In this document: one piece after another, positions 1-12,279 of the stretch
How positions within the stretch are numbered: the stretch's first letter is position 1
Layout: every line of letters starts with the position of its first letter
Made by a program: the position numbers and the translations under genes
Notes under the pieces: model-generated
Database searches by the model: none
Told to the model about the DNA's origin: nothing
The model's input: only the letters and a program-made list of their open reading frames with translations
From: Microdochium bolleyi
Lineage: Eukaryota; Ascomycota; Sordariomycetes; Xylariales; Microdochiaceae
Reading direction: 5' to 3'
DNA length: 64,000 nt
NCBI GenBank assembly: GCA_001566295.1
Contig: KQ964250.1
Span: forward strand, 434,001 to 498,000

Positions 1-3000
1 CGCGGTTGGAAAACTCGTCGGAGTACTGCTGCTGTCTTGGCTGCTGTTGTTGAAAATGACGGGGTGCACGCTGGTACTCATCGCCGTGCATATTCTCAGC
101 ACTCTCAGCTGTCCAGTCGCTGACACTCGCATCGTCATCAGGCCGACTGTCATAGCTTGAGCGGCGGAATAGACGACGAATCGAGCCACCACGCCCAAGA
201 GAAAGCGACCTCTTTGGCTTTCCTTGACCAGGCACGTTCGGCTCCGATGTAGAGGCGCGACGTGAGAGGGACCGCAGCAAGCCTCCCCCACCGCCTGTTA
301 TGGGCGGTCTGCTTCGGTCTAGTGGTTCTCGTGCAGCATCGGGCCTCGCGGCAGGGCCTCGTGGCTTTGACAGAGATAGCCGCCGTAGCAGACCCGGGCG
401 AGGAGACTCATCTGAAGAGTCATCATCTTGCGGCGTCGGCGTTGGCGGCGGAGAGTACCCCGGCTGGTACGGGCGGATTGAGCACCAATTGCGGTGTGGA
501 AGAAGGCGTTGATTGTTGCGTGGCTTCCCGTCAACACCATGGGTGAAGATCGGTATCATGTCCTCATCCGTCTCCTTGTCGAGGTGATGTACTTTGTTCC
601 GCTTGTTGAGAATATCTGCAACCATGTCTGGAGGTGGCGTGTTTGCTATGGCTGATGAGATGATGTTTGGCATGTAACGAAAGTCCTTGTGCTTAGCGAG
701 CTTAAGCTTTGGGTTGGAATAGAATTGCCCAACGGCAGCAAGATGGACGTCGCCACTCAAGATGGTTACTCGCACCGACTTGTCCGCAGCAAGGTCTTGG
801 AGATCCTCAATAACGAATCTGCGCTCGTCCTTGTGGTTCTTTGCCGTCCAGTGGTCATCCAGATCATCAAGCACCTCGACGCCGCCATCGAAGTTGTTCA
901 GGAAGTTCCCCAGCATTCCGGCCTTGCCCATCGCCTTGAGCGGGTCCATCAACCTGGAAGTCAAGCTACGCGTAGGTTAGTACTGCATTGGTTCGGACCA
1001 TGTGAGGGAGAGAGCACTTACATATTCTCGAGCCACACAAGTCGGGGGTATGCTATAGGGACACCCAGGAGAACTAGAATATGCTGCGTCGTTCCCTTGC
1101 GCACTTCATCGTAACATTTGTCCATAAGCTTTTTCCAGGTGGCCTCCCGAACAACCTCGTCTCGAGTGCGTTCCGTGCGGGTGTCGACAGCTAAGAGAGC
1201 CACGGAACCACCAAGAGACATGAACATACTCCTGCTCTGCTCGTGGATGTAGGGTCCTGGTTTCATGCCTAGCGCCCAACTGGGCTCAGCCAGCTCTGTC
1301 TCGTCAGGGACACTCTGGTGCTGGAAAAGCATGTAGTACTTGAAGGCAACGTTGCCGAGCCCAGAGAACACAGGTGATTTCATGAAGTGGCTGGGGTAGG
1401 AGCCAAACCCATCGATGATGTCGTGGTCGTCGTACATGTTCACCATTGGGATCTGGGAGTTTGCCAGTCCAAATAGTCCTGTTGAGAACCACATGCAATA
1501 TCGTTCCAGGTAGAAGTTCTCAAGTTCTACCTGCATTGCAGGTGTGAAGGGTGCATTGTTCTTGTGCATGGGGTTCTTCAGGTGCAACCAATCCTGGAAG
1601 AGGGTGGTCTCGCGCATGACCGCATCGTTGTAGATCTGGTCGCCGCCACCAACCATGACGTGAAACGGGCGGGTCTGGTGCGTGTTGAGCACGTCACGCC
1701 ACATCGGGTCAGGCCCGTTGAACTCGTCTGTGTTGACGCTCAGGCTAAAGCCGTTGCAGCTGTGGAACATGATGTTCATCGCGGTGCTCCGAGCTGGAAC
1801 CCAGAAGCCAGTGGCGGGCCCGCGGTTGATCCGGTAAGCAATTCGCTGCTGCTTATCTTGAAGCTCAACCTCGATATTGAACCTCCAGAAAGTGCAGCTT
1901 CGCTCTTGATGCAGGCGGAAGCCTCGGACATCTTTGTACTTGCCAGCCTTCTCGCCATCGACTTGAATGCGCTTCTTTCTGCTCGTGAAGGATCCCGGCG
2001 GTTCGGGTGCGTTGTTGTCAAAGTCAGAGGCCGTGCGCGTGATTTCGAATATACCATCGTCAGGCTCTAGTCGCGACGCGTCCTTGCCTTCCTCCAGGTG
2101 CTCGACAGGTCGCACATACAAGGTCTCGCCGCGTCGACCTAGTTTGGGAATCCCGGCAATAGGGTCGACATACTCAGGCAACAATGCCTGTTCTCCTTGC
2201 AGCTCGGCGGGGGGCGGCGGGAGGAGCTCGATAGGCTGCACGAACAACCGCAGGATCGGTGCGATTTCATAAGATGAATCCGAATCCTTGGTGACGATCA
2301 TGACTGAGCCTCGCCAGAATTCTCGATCAGCAGACGTTGGAACCTTGGTGGACCGTGGCGTCGAAGTCTCGTGTCGGATGCCGCAATAGCGAAGTAATGG
2401 CCCACACTTGAGGAAAAGTTGAGGCTTGAATCGAGTAGGGCCCTTGGTGTCGTCATATTCCCCATCAAACGCCTCTGCCTTGATGGGCCTGGAGGAGATG
2501 CTGGAGCGCCTCTTCCCACCATTTTCCCACCATGCAGTATCGGTCGCCGGTGCGGTGCTGGCTTCTGCTGGAACTCCGACGTCGTCAAGATCCAACAGTG
2601 AGCCGCCAAGTATAGCAACACTGCCCTTCTTCCACTCGTCGAGGAACTCGGGTCTCTTATAAGTCCCATGTCCGGGTTGCAGTGGCCCATGGTGGAAGAA
2701 TCCAACACGTTCCTGGCTCGCAACGCCATAATCCTCCGGTGGCGGATCCTTGACACTAGGAGCGAACCTCACGCTGGAGCCCGCTGTGGATGGTGGACCT
2801 TGCTCCGAGTATGCCCCTTGTGGTTGCCTCTTTGCGGCGAGCGACATTGATCGGCGGGGGTCAGACTCGCGCGGGTAGTCGGCAGGTTGAGCGAATCCTT
2901 GGTATGGATCATCGTCGTAATAATCGATCTGTGTTGGCCTCGTCCGTGCTTGCTCTGCCGCTAAGACATGCGGCGGGGGCTTCTTCTTGATCGTCGCACC

Positions 3001-4317
3001 ACGTTTAGGATATGTCGACGTCTCGACAGCCACACTATTGCCCATAGCCGGCGGGTTGTCGGTTTTTGCCCGGGGGCTCGGCTCAGATCTCTGCTTGCTG
3101 CCGGAGCCGGTTGAACCTGGAGGACTCTTCCGTAGTTTGCCACTGCCGTTTCGTGCGACAGTCGCTGTTGGCTGTGGAGGGGAGTATGACTCATTGGAAA
3201 TCGAGCCAGAACTTGGTATTGTTGCGGCCCGATCGTCAGTGACAGCCCTATCCCGAAAACTGAGGTTCCGCTGAGGTATACCCGACTGTAGTGACTGATC
3301 CGGGATTTGTCTGTTGAAGTCATCGTTTACGGCACCAGGTTGGGGGTCGACCGCGTTGCTTTGAGAAGCCGTCGAGGGTTGAGCGATGAGGGGATCGGCA
3401 ACGACTGGCTTCTTCCCATATTCTTCGCCTTGGGACCCTGCACGATTCCTGAACTTGACGTGCTGGCTGCCTGTTCGAGTCGTCTCGCCCGAGTCTTGAA
3501 TACCAGTCAGCACGTTCAGGGACGCTTGCCTTTCTCGCGCTCGCTTCTCGGCTGCGGCAATTCGGGCTCGCTTCTCTTCCTTTGTGATGCTGTCGAGCGT
3601 CAGCTCTAGCCTTTGTAGAGGGGAGCGATCTTCTGCCCACCCTTTCCCTTGCGTCTCAGAGCGGACGGAGTCTCGCCTGGCAGGGCCAGGATACTTGGAG
3701 CCTACAGAGGCTCGCCGGCCATCCTGAACAGATCGGCTTGGTTCTATGCTTGCTGGCTCAGCAAGGTCGCCTTGCGGATCAAAATTCTTGCGAGCGCGGT
3801 CTAGCACAGGCGGCCGACGAGGATCATGTTGGTATGGATCTTGGTCCAGGCGAGGGTCGACCCTGCGAGCTGACCGAGCTGGTCCTCTTCCACCGGAGCC
3901 ATGGGGTTGCTTGTAACTGATGGGCGGTCCTTTGGGGGCATCGGGCGCTACAGGAGGCGTGTCTGTCCCTTCGCGAGGGGGCATTGAATCGTGGGGTTGG
4001 CCAGATCGCCGCCTCCTCTTGTCCAAAGGATCCGGCTGCACGCGGTCAGTTGCGCTGTACGTCTGAGACGGCGGTCTAGGGGCTAAGCCAACGGCGGCAA
4101 AGCTGTGGGCGGTGGGTGAAGCAAATGGGCTGCCTGTCGACTCTGTAGGGGCATATGTCTGCGTGGTCTGTACGGAGGACCGGTCTCTCTGCGATTGGTG
4201 GTTGCTAGGCTCGTCGTCGTGGTCGAGCTCGTTGGAAGATGGGCCTGCGGGTTGCGAAGAAGAGGATGCTCGGCGGTGCTTGGGAGCGGGGAGCTCTCCC
4301 CAGTACGGCGCAGACAT
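1..4317 (-). CDS. PhoD-like metallophosphatase domain protein, 3' end outside window
   Basis: The reading frame starts at the ATG at 4317 (MSAPYWGELP). Roughly the first 600 residues are low-complexity, rich in Ser, Pro, Arg and Gln, and probably disordered. The phosphatase part follows. It contains VGGGDQIYND and YDDHDIIDGFGSY, whose Asp and His residues look like the metal ligands of the PhoD-type calcineurin-like fold. One intron is inferred at 966-1021 (GTAAGT to GTAG on the minus strand). It joins LVWLEN to ILTSRLMDPLKA, and the exon then stays open to base 1, with GGGGGLLRSLSRR in a Ser/Arg/Pro-rich tail. Fungal members of this family are large, mostly uncharacterised proteins; substrate and location are unknown. 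The stop codon is not in the window, so the protein exceeds 1,400 residues. The family is fairly sure; the role is not. Confidence 0.85.
966..1021 (-). other. Intron of the PhoD-like gene
   Basis: The minus-strand donor GTAAGT and acceptor GTAG bracket 56 bp. Removing them restores the frame across the conserved stretch LENILTSRLMDP. A closer alternative acceptor (TTCCAG) would also keep the frame but would drop the ILTSR residues expected in this family. Confidence 0.75.
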
Positions 4318-5316
4318 GACTACAGGGCACTCGGACCGCGACGCGCTGGCGGCGGCAATCGGGAGGCTGGGATGTCAGATCTACTAGAAGCCAGTTGAGC
4401 TGCGTCGCTGCTTAATGCTGCTGCTGTCAATCCACAGAAGCTCGAAACGAAACCTGGTGATTGGGTAATGGCGTTGTTGCTAGTGCCAGAGCGCTCCAGA
4501 CCGCATCAACGATCTGCAGCTGCGGTCCACCTTGTGGGAGAGGCGAGGGTCGATTCGGGTAGCTCTGGGCTGCGAGGTTGGTGTTGGCGATGCTCGTGTC
4601 TGTTAGCACTAGGCCATGCTGGTTCGACTCATACACAGCAAATGATTATCACTGGCGTAGAGCCTACGAGGTGGCGCAGGAGCGTGCTGGGGATATATCC
4701 CTCGCAGCGCGAAGCGACTCCGTCTTGCTTGATATCCTGAGGCTGGGAGCTGGCGGCAGGTCAAGCTTCCAGCAGACTCTCGGAAAATGGGGTGGTTGAC
4801 TGGCGGAGCGACCAGGGCCCTGGTCGTTCAAACCAAGGTCCGGCATCCTGGCCACCACTGCTTTCCCGAGGCCTGGCCTGCCTGATTCTCCACGCTTTCC
4901 AAGGCATCGATCGTTCTTTGTCGTCCTGCGAGCATTCAGGGACGACTTTGCTCCGTCCTACTCTGTATCCAGGCTGGAGACCTCATTGGCCCCTCTGAGT
5001 AGCTCCGCAATTCTGGGCACGAAGCTGGAGACGCCGTGGGTTGGACGAGGATGAGCTTCCGAGCTTGCAGAACGCGGTTGCGGTGGAGAGTGATGAGCTT
5101 TGCTCCGTACACGCAAGTGCGGATCTGAGGCGCAGTAGGTACTTGGGCAATGGCGAATATGTAGCATCTTTGATTCTGCTGCACAGAATCGACCACTGTG
5201 AGCAGGATGTCGTGCTGAGGCAGCATAGCGGGGCCGTGATGTAGCCGCGAAGCCCCTGCGTGGCGCCTGGGGTAGGCATGGCTAGCGAGATCCCGAGAAA
5301 GTGCGTGGCTGGTTGT

Positions 5317-5349
<33 letters not shown>

Positions 5350-5359
5350 NNNNNNNNNN

Positions 5360-5443
<84 letters not shown>

Positions 5444-6621
5444 AATACCATCACAGAGCTTGTTGTCCTCGTCATGAGAAGGCTTCAGTGTCATAGGAGG
5501 ATTGGCATCGAGCCTTTGAAGAGATGCCAGGAGCACGTCCTGGCACGCGAGCGGGATGGTCCTTCTTAAGTGCCGCTCCTCCGTTTGCCATTCCTGGAAT
5601 GAGACACCACAAACAACATGCCAGACTCCCGGTCACCTCACGCTTTCCAGCCGTAGACAACATGTGGACGACTTGTACTTGAACTTGATGAGAAGAAGCA
5701 ACCAAGAGTTCGGAATCGGCCACTCTCTCGGGTGTTGGAATGCCGCCCGCACCATGAGCAGCTTGAATAGTTGCTTGGTTCGTAGCACCCGCTGTGAAAT
5801 CCGCTGGCACAAGCTGAAACCAGTACATTGAACAGGCCACGGCCTTTAACGCCTGCAAGAAGCGAAACCCGGCCCGACAACGGAGAACTGCTCTGTTGAC
5901 ATCCATGGATGGCGTTGACTGCCGACTGGGGCAGTCTTGGGCAGAATCTAGAACGGCTGGTTCGGGCATAGTTCACACCAGTGAGGTTCTGCGAAGCCAC
6001 CCCACAACTTGCATCAAGGTAGCTCACAAACTGTGATCCGAATTTGGCTTCCCAGCGCCACGCCAGATTACTTTGCCCGATCACAGTGCAAGGCAGCACC
6101 AGAGAGCCTCCAGAGACACCACTCAGCGAGCACAAGTCGGAACTGGTTCGGTGTGGCGTGCCAATACTGCATTTGATCAACGCGAGTCGCCTCCGAACAG
6201 AGATGTTCCTGCGATAGCTGACGATCCAGCCCGCCCAGATTAGTGTATTTATAGGGGTTCTGGCCGGGCCGGCAGTTCTGATTGGGCCCTTGGAGCGGGC
6301 CCGGGCCAGAGTCGCCTGCCGCAGCACTCGAGGTGTGGGCACCTCCCGTTTCGGGCATACGCAGCTTGACATTCGTGTCTTTATCGGCAGCTGCATCCTT
6401 CAAGCCAGCTTCCCTTTCTTCAAAAACACTCCTGCCTGGTTGACACGTCTCACTCTGTCGAGGCTCCGGTCTGTCTTCACTTCTTCGCATCCAAGCGCCT
6501 GCAACTCGAGAGCCGCTGCCGATCCAACGATTCACCGCACATCACGCTACTTCGAGCGAGCCGAACACTGGTTGTGTGGCTCTCTCTCCCCATCCTCCCT
6601 ATCGCCCCTTGGCCTGGCGTG
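4318..6621. other. Divergent intergenic region between the PhoD-like gene and kex2
   Basis: This 2.3 kb separates two divergently transcribed genes and should hold both promoters. It contains the poly-G/N gap (5319-5440), so its true length is unknown. A TATA-like element (tatttata) lies at 6246-6253, about 370 bp before the kex2 start. A pyrimidine-rich leader with repeated tctctc lies at about 6580-6605. Several open frames exist here on the minus strand, but none has a recognisable motif or plausible composition. Confidence 0.6.
5319..5440. other. Assembly gap: 10 N flanked by poly-G runs
   Basis: A run of 31 G (5319-5349) is followed by 10 N (5350-5359) and 81 more G (5360-5440). The sequence on both sides is ordinary. 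The N stretch is an assembler placeholder. G homopolymers abutting it are typical of no-signal reads in two-colour sequencing, or of scaffolding through low-quality read ends. A genuine long G tract cannot be excluded. Glycine- or proline-rich translations across it are meaningless. Confidence 0.9.
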
Positions 6622-9381
6622 ATGAGAATCGCAACCCTCGTCGGCCTCGCGGCTGGCGGCCTAGCTGGCCTGGGTTCCGCGAACCTGCAGCCGCGCAACT
6701 ACGATGCCAACGACTACTACGTGCTGCAGCTCGAGCGCGGCGTCGACCCCATCGATGTCGCCGCCCGACTCGACATGCGACACGAAGGCCCCCTCGGCAA
6801 CCTCGCCGGTCACCACATGTTCTCCGCCGCCAAACGACACGACGATATCGTTGCCCGGGCCATACACGACCGCCGTCGCCGGAATTCAAATTACCCCGAC
6901 CTGATCGACCGTGTCCCATTCTGGCAGAAGCAACAGTTGCGTGCCCCCATGACGAAACGGTCCGTCCCCCAGCCGGCCCGCGGCGCCTTTCCCGTCGAGA
7001 AGCGACAAGAAGTCAATGCGGAGGCCGCCGCGCGGCAGAAGAGTGTCATGTCAGAGCTTGGCATCTCAGACCCAATATTTGCGGAGCAGTGGCATCTGTT
7101 CAACGCAGTCCAGGTTGGCCACGATGTCAATGTTACCGACGTCTGGCGCGCTGGTGTCACAGGTCACAACTCGACTGTGGCCATCGTAGATGACGGCCTG
7201 GACATGTACAGCAACGACTTGAAGTCCAACTACTACGCTGAAGGAAGCTACGACTTCAACGATCATAAACCGGAACCAAAGCCCACCCTTTCGGATGATC
7301 GCCACGGCACCCGCTGCGCGGGAGAGATTGGAGCCGCAAAGAACGATGTCTGTGGTGTCGGTGTTGCCTATGATTCCAAAATTGCCGGTATACGCATCCT
7401 CAGTAAGCTCATCACCGAGTCCGACGAGGCTCTGTCCCTCAACTACGACTTCCAGCACAACCAGATATACTCGTGCTCCTGGGGCCCGCCAGATGACGGG
7501 AAGTCGATGGAGGCCCCAGGCATCCTGATCAAGCGAGCAATGCTTAATGGCGTTCAGAACGGACGCAAGGGCAAAGGCTCCGTGTATGTATTCGCCAGTG
7601 GAAACGGAGCGGTCTACGAAGACAACTGCAACTTCGACGGCTACACCAACAGCATCTACAGCATCACCGTTGGTGCAGTTGATCGCAAGGGTCTGCATCC
7701 ATACTACTCAGAGCACTGCTCTGCGCAGCTCGTTGTGACTTATAGCAGCGGTAGTGGCGATGCCATCGTACGTCTCCCCCCGTGTTTCTTTGCTTTAACT
7801 GCTCCCTCCCTCAGTAACTGACCAAACACTAGCACACTACCGATGTGGGAGAGAATACGTGTTCATCGTCTCATGGAGGCACTTCGGCTGCCGCTCCTCT
7901 GGCCGCCGGTATCTTCGCGTTAGCTCTCGAAGTGCGCCCAGATCTTTCCTGGAGAGACATGCAGTACATCGCGCTCCAGACTGCCGTGGTCGTTGACGAC
8001 TCCGAAGAGGGCTTGCAAACGACGACGATCGGGAAAAAGTTCAGCCACACATTTGGCTACGGAAAGCTCGATACCTGGAGTCTTGTCGAGCTTGCAAGGA
8101 CCTGGAAGAACGTCAAGCCACAAGCCTGGCTCTTCTCCCCGTGGATTCACATCAAGCAGGACATTCCCCAGGGGGACAAGGGCTTGACCTCGGTCTTCAC
8201 TGTCACAAAGGAGATGCTGAAGGATGCCAATCTGGCACGCTTGGAGCACGTCACGGTCACGATGAATGTTGAGCACCACAAGCGCGGCGATCTGAGTGTG
8301 GACCTCATCAGCCCTTCGGGACTCGTCAGCCACATTGCGACAACCCGCAAGCTGGATCTCAGCGAGGACGGCTACAACGACTGGACATTTATGAGTGTGG
8401 TTCACTGGTGAGTCTCACATCAAGAAAATCCTGGAAATGTTTTCACTATTAACGCAAATAATCAGGGGCGAGGACGGGGTTGGTGACTGGAAGATCATTG
8501 TCAAGGACAGCCAGGTAAATGATAAGTCGGGCAAATGGATCGACTGGCACCTCAAACTCTGGGGCGAAAGCATAGATGCAGACAAGGCCACACTGCTTCC
8601 CATGCCCACTGAGGAGGACGATGCCAACCACAACGAGAACATCCCCGTGGTCACCGGTATCGCACACACCACCTCACTGCCCTCTACGCCTCAGCAGACT
8701 CCCAGCGAGCTTCCATCTGTCCCCACGGACCATCCTGAGCGACCCACCAAGCCGGGCAGCGGCAATCAGGGAGAAGACAAGCCCTCAGACACGAGCTCCG
8801 GCTCATCCTCGGCCTCATCGTCAGACTCGGCAGCCGCTGAGACAACCACAGCTGCGAGCTCTTGGCTTCCTTCGTTCCTACCAACCTTTGGCGTCTCCTC
8901 GCGCACCCAGGCTTGGATCTATGGTGCTATCAGCCTAATTGTCGTCTTCTGTGCCGGCCTCGGGGCGTGGCTGTACATGCAGCGCCGCAAGCGCTTGAGC
9001 AACACGCGGGATAACTACGAGTTTGAGCTCATCAATGAAGAGGAGGGCGAAGGACTCACTGGCGGACGGTCGGGTGGCGGTGCGGGCGCGGCAGGCGAGA
9101 AGGGCCGGCGGCGCCGTGGTGGTGAGCTGTACGATGCCTTTGCGGACGGCAGCGACGATGACATGGAGATGTTCTCTGACGGTGATGACGACGAGGATGA
9201 CAGGCGCAGGGCAGGGGGCGCCTCAGCGTCCAGCGCTGCGGCCGGGTCTGCAGCTACAGCGGTTGGGGGCGCCAGCGGGAGCAGCAAGGCCCGCGGTGTG
9301 GCGCAGAGCGACGAGGAAGATGATGACAGCGACGAGGACAGCGTCAATGAGAAGCAGGGACTGCGCGGAGGGCGGCGTTAG
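6622..9381 (+). CDS. kex2: Kexin, subtilisin-like proprotein processing endoprotease
   Basis: Kex2-type peptidases (S8B) cut secretory precursors after Lys-Arg or Arg-Arg in the late Golgi. The CDS joins 6622-7767, 7833-8407 and 8466-9381, giving 878 residues. Visible in order are a signal peptide (residues 1 to about 20), a propeptide ending at VEKR128, the catalytic Asp190 (VDDGLD), His228 (DRHGTR), oxyanion Asn328 (ASGNG) and Ser400 (HGGTSAAAP). A P/homoB domain, a Ser/Thr-rich stalk, a transmembrane helix (about 723-746) and an acidic cytosolic tail follow. An in-frame ATG exists at 6574, but 6622 gives a cleaner signal peptide. The tail has Asp/Glu clusters and Gly/Ala-rich segments; in yeast the tail carries the Golgi retrieval signal. 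The catalytic set is complete, so an active enzyme is expected. Confidence 0.96.
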
Positions 9382-9826
9382 ACCAAAAGCGCTCCCAAAG
9401 CCTCCGAAACCACATGCCTTTTCTCAATCCTCTTTAGGCGTCTCGGCATCAGGTAGAATAGAGCCTGCATTCGTGTGTCCCCCCGATTTTTCGGCGTTAT
9501 GGATGGTACATGGAGCATTGTTACTTCAAATATGTCGAATTTCAGCTCATTGCAAATTTGACTGGTGTGACATCCACGTTACAACTCATGATCTTACCAC
9601 GCAGAGTGGACCGCAAACGCACAGGAGACAGGCATGAGCAAGTCACACGAGGCATCATGCGATGATTGTGTTTGTGTTTCAGAAGGATGGATCCGAGCTG
9701 CTTTCACCGGAAATTTGATATAAATGAGGAATAAGAATCGGTACCGTCATCGGTCGCCCTGAGCCCTAGAAACAAGCACAACGGGAGGCAGGGAAAGGGA
9801 AGCGGGAAGAGAGACACAATGACGAA
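9382..9826. other. Convergent 3' region between kex2 and snx4
   Basis: Both flanking genes end here, so this 445 bp should hold two 3' untranslated regions. The stretch around 9716-9735 is locally AT-rich and could carry a polyadenylation signal. No gene is seen. Confidence 0.5.
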
Positions 9827-11323
9827 TCAAGCACCGTACACAGACGCGCTGAGGCCTTCCTTCTCCATGTCCTTCACGTAGCGCTCCCAGTTCTCGATTG
9901 TGGCGTCGTAGAACTGCGTGTGCGCGTCGGCGAGCAGGGCGAGCTGGTTCTTTAGCTCGGCGCGCTTGATGCGCTCAAAGTCCGCGACCTCCTTGACGAC
10001 CTCCTCGTCAAACATCTCGCTCGTCTTCTTGGCGCGCTCGGCCTCGGTGGTCAGCTCGTCGATGCGGATCTCGAGCTTGCGCTGCCTCTCGCGGCGCGAC
10101 GCCTCATGGTCCACGCCGCGCACGTCCTCGAGCTTGCTCCGGATGAATCCGCCCGCGCCGCCGAGCGCGCCCGAGGAGCTGTATCCTGATGCCAGCGCGT
10201 CCCGGTCAAGCGTCGACTTGTTGAGGTACTCGGTCAGCTGCTCATGGTCGAGCTGCTTCTGCTCGCGCGCGCGCAGCAGGTTCTTGAGCGCCTGGCTGTA
10301 CGCCTGCATATCCCGCAGGCTGCCGAGGTAGTCCTGGTCCGTGTGCTCGCGGAGCTTGCGGAGGCCTGTCGCAGAATCCTCGATGGACGCCGCGAACCCG
10401 TGCACCGTCGACTCGATGCCGGGCTCCAGCGTTATGAGCTTCTGGAACTGCTCCGCGAGGTCGCGGAGGTCCGACTCGATGTCGACCTCGCGCCGAGCCA
10501 CGCGCGCGATCACCTTCTCGACATGGCCGAGGTCGTCGTCCAGCTTGTCGCTCTTCTCCCGGACCTCGATGAACCGCCGGTCATGCTTGTGCACCTTAGT
10601 GAAGGCGTTGATGAAAGTGTCGGTCAGATTGTCAAAAACACCGCCGCTGCCCGAGTCCGAGGCTGTGCTGCCCCGCGCGGACCGCGACTTCATCGTGGCG
10701 TTCCATTCGGGCGACTCCAGGAAGGTGTGTAGGATCGGCGCACGGCGGAGGATTGGGTGGAGAGCCACACGGTTGAGGAAGCGCTGCAAGCTGTACCCGC
10801 GGCGGAGGGTGAAATCTGATCCGAACCGGTCGCCCCGGACGTACTCCATGCGCTGCTTGTCCGGTAGCGGCGGGACCGCGCAGGCCGGGTACTCTCGAGA
10901 TAGTGACTTGTACAGGTAGAGGAAGTCTGTGAAGCGCCGGCGCGCGGTGAATGTGGGTTTCTGGAAGACCGCAAATGTTGACTATATCAATGTTGCCAGA
11001 CACGGTCAGCGACGATTCTATACCCCGGTGCTCGGCTGCCAACTCACATTCGTCGTCACCAGGTATGACACAAAGGCGTCTTTAGTCCCATCGCTCTCCT
11101 TGCGCGGCTCCGAGACGGTGCATTCGAGCACGTCGCCGCTCATGCCCGGGTCCTCCTCGAGGAGCTCCTCGCCATGTCGTTGGTCCTCCGCGCTTGGCGG
11201 CTCGACGTCGAGGGCTGGTGGCGGACTGTTTTCGCCCTGGAACCCTGTTGTCTGGTGCTGCCTCTGATTGTCGCTGTGCCAGGATATATTGGAGAAGTTG
11301 TCTTGCTGGTCTATGACCGCCAT
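9827..11323 (-). CDS. snx4: Sorting nexin 4 (PX-BAR), Atg24 family
   Basis: Snx4/Atg24 proteins bind phosphatidylinositol 3-phosphate through a PX domain. They form curved dimers through a BAR domain and act in endosome-to-Golgi retrieval and selective autophagy. The CDS joins 11323-11048 and 10981-9827 (476 residues). Its intron (10982-11047, GTGAGT to ATAG) is phase 0 and joins SYLVTTN to STFAVFQKP. The PX core is clear: RRRFTDFLYLYKSL, then PPLPDKQRMEYVRGDRF. The C-terminal part is a long heptad-like helical region (SDKLDDDLGHVEKVIARV and onwards) consistent with BAR. The N-terminal 80 residues are acidic and likely disordered. Family identity is strong. Confidence 0.94.
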
Positions 11324-12279
11324 CTTGTCTATTCACTAGTACTTTGCTGTCGGGCGGTATGTAATGCTGATGGGAGAGCGCAGCGACCCGGTCGCTCGAC
11401 GGAGCTTAGAGGCGGCCGAATGTCGCTTCAAGCTAAGAAGGTGCGGAGGGGAAGGCGAGAGGAGGCGGAATCGCAAGTATCACAAACGACGATGGTCGAT
11501 CGCAGCGGCGTGGAAAGCTAATCCGGGTTCGAGTCAGCGATTACTGGCAGGCGTTGTGCTTGGGAGTGCTGCGCAAGGCAATGGATGCTTCGATGGTTGG
11601 GTCATGGTGGGGAAGTCCCCTCTGCCGACGCAGGCTCCAGCTCAATGCCGGCGCTCAGGTGGTGGTCCCCACTTTCCAATGGTCCCCCAAGCTCCATTTG
11701 ATGACGACGTCACCGTCGATAGAGCAATTTACGCTTAGCTCTGAATTAAGGTACTAAGGATGAGCCACATCACAGGTCGCAAACATGGTCGTAGGAAGAC
11801 CGGTATGTCCGGGTTTCATTGTATTCCCGTGACCCCCTGACACGAAACGATATCATGAAGAGACCATGATTGGAGACTCGCATAGTACCCTGAGGAAGGT
11901 GGGGAGACCTTCGCAGGCGGGTGGACAGGAATACCGCTCTCACGCAGGGAAGGACGAGTGCAATCAACAATTCGTTTCTCGTCTAGCTATAGCAATCAGG
12001 GGTGGTGCAAAACGCCAAGTTAGGACGTCTCATCATGATTACATCAAGGCCGGCCACTCCGGAGGCACAATGCAACCCCAGATCGACCTGCTGAAAGCAC
12101 CCGCGTATACCAATCGCTCAAGTACTGCTACTCCATAGCGGAAGCTCGCAGGACCGCAATCCTGTCGACACTGACCCGGCGCCTACTACCAAAATTGCCA
12201 AGCAAAAACATCGTAATAATCATTGTATACCCTAAAACCAAGAATTAAACATTACAGCCTACAGAGCCCCTGGGGCCTC
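11324..12279. other. Intergenic region: snx4 promoter and pil1 3' region
   Basis: These 956 bp lie upstream of snx4 and downstream of pil1. The half nearest snx4 (11324-11760) is the likely promoter. The stretch around 12190-12260 is AT-richer and is a good place for the pil1 polyadenylation site. A T-loop-like gggttcgagtc at about 11523 has no tRNA around it. No gene is recognised. Confidence 0.45.

Noticed and set aside
4936..5496. Proline-rich and glycine-rich frames across the N gap
   Set aside because: They are translations of the poly-G/poly-C artefact and N placeholder.
5638..6396. 252-codon minus-strand frame upstream of kex2
   Set aside because: Composition is random-looking (many Cys, Ser and Arg), there is no domain, and it occupies the expected kex2 promoter.
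6574..6621. Upstream in-frame ATG of kex2 as start codon
   Set aside because: The 16 extra residues add prolines before the signal peptide, and the downstream ATG gives a normal signal sequence.
11515..11540. T-loop-like sequence gggttcgagtc suggesting a tRNA
   Set aside because: No acceptor stem, D arm or anticodon arm can be built around it.
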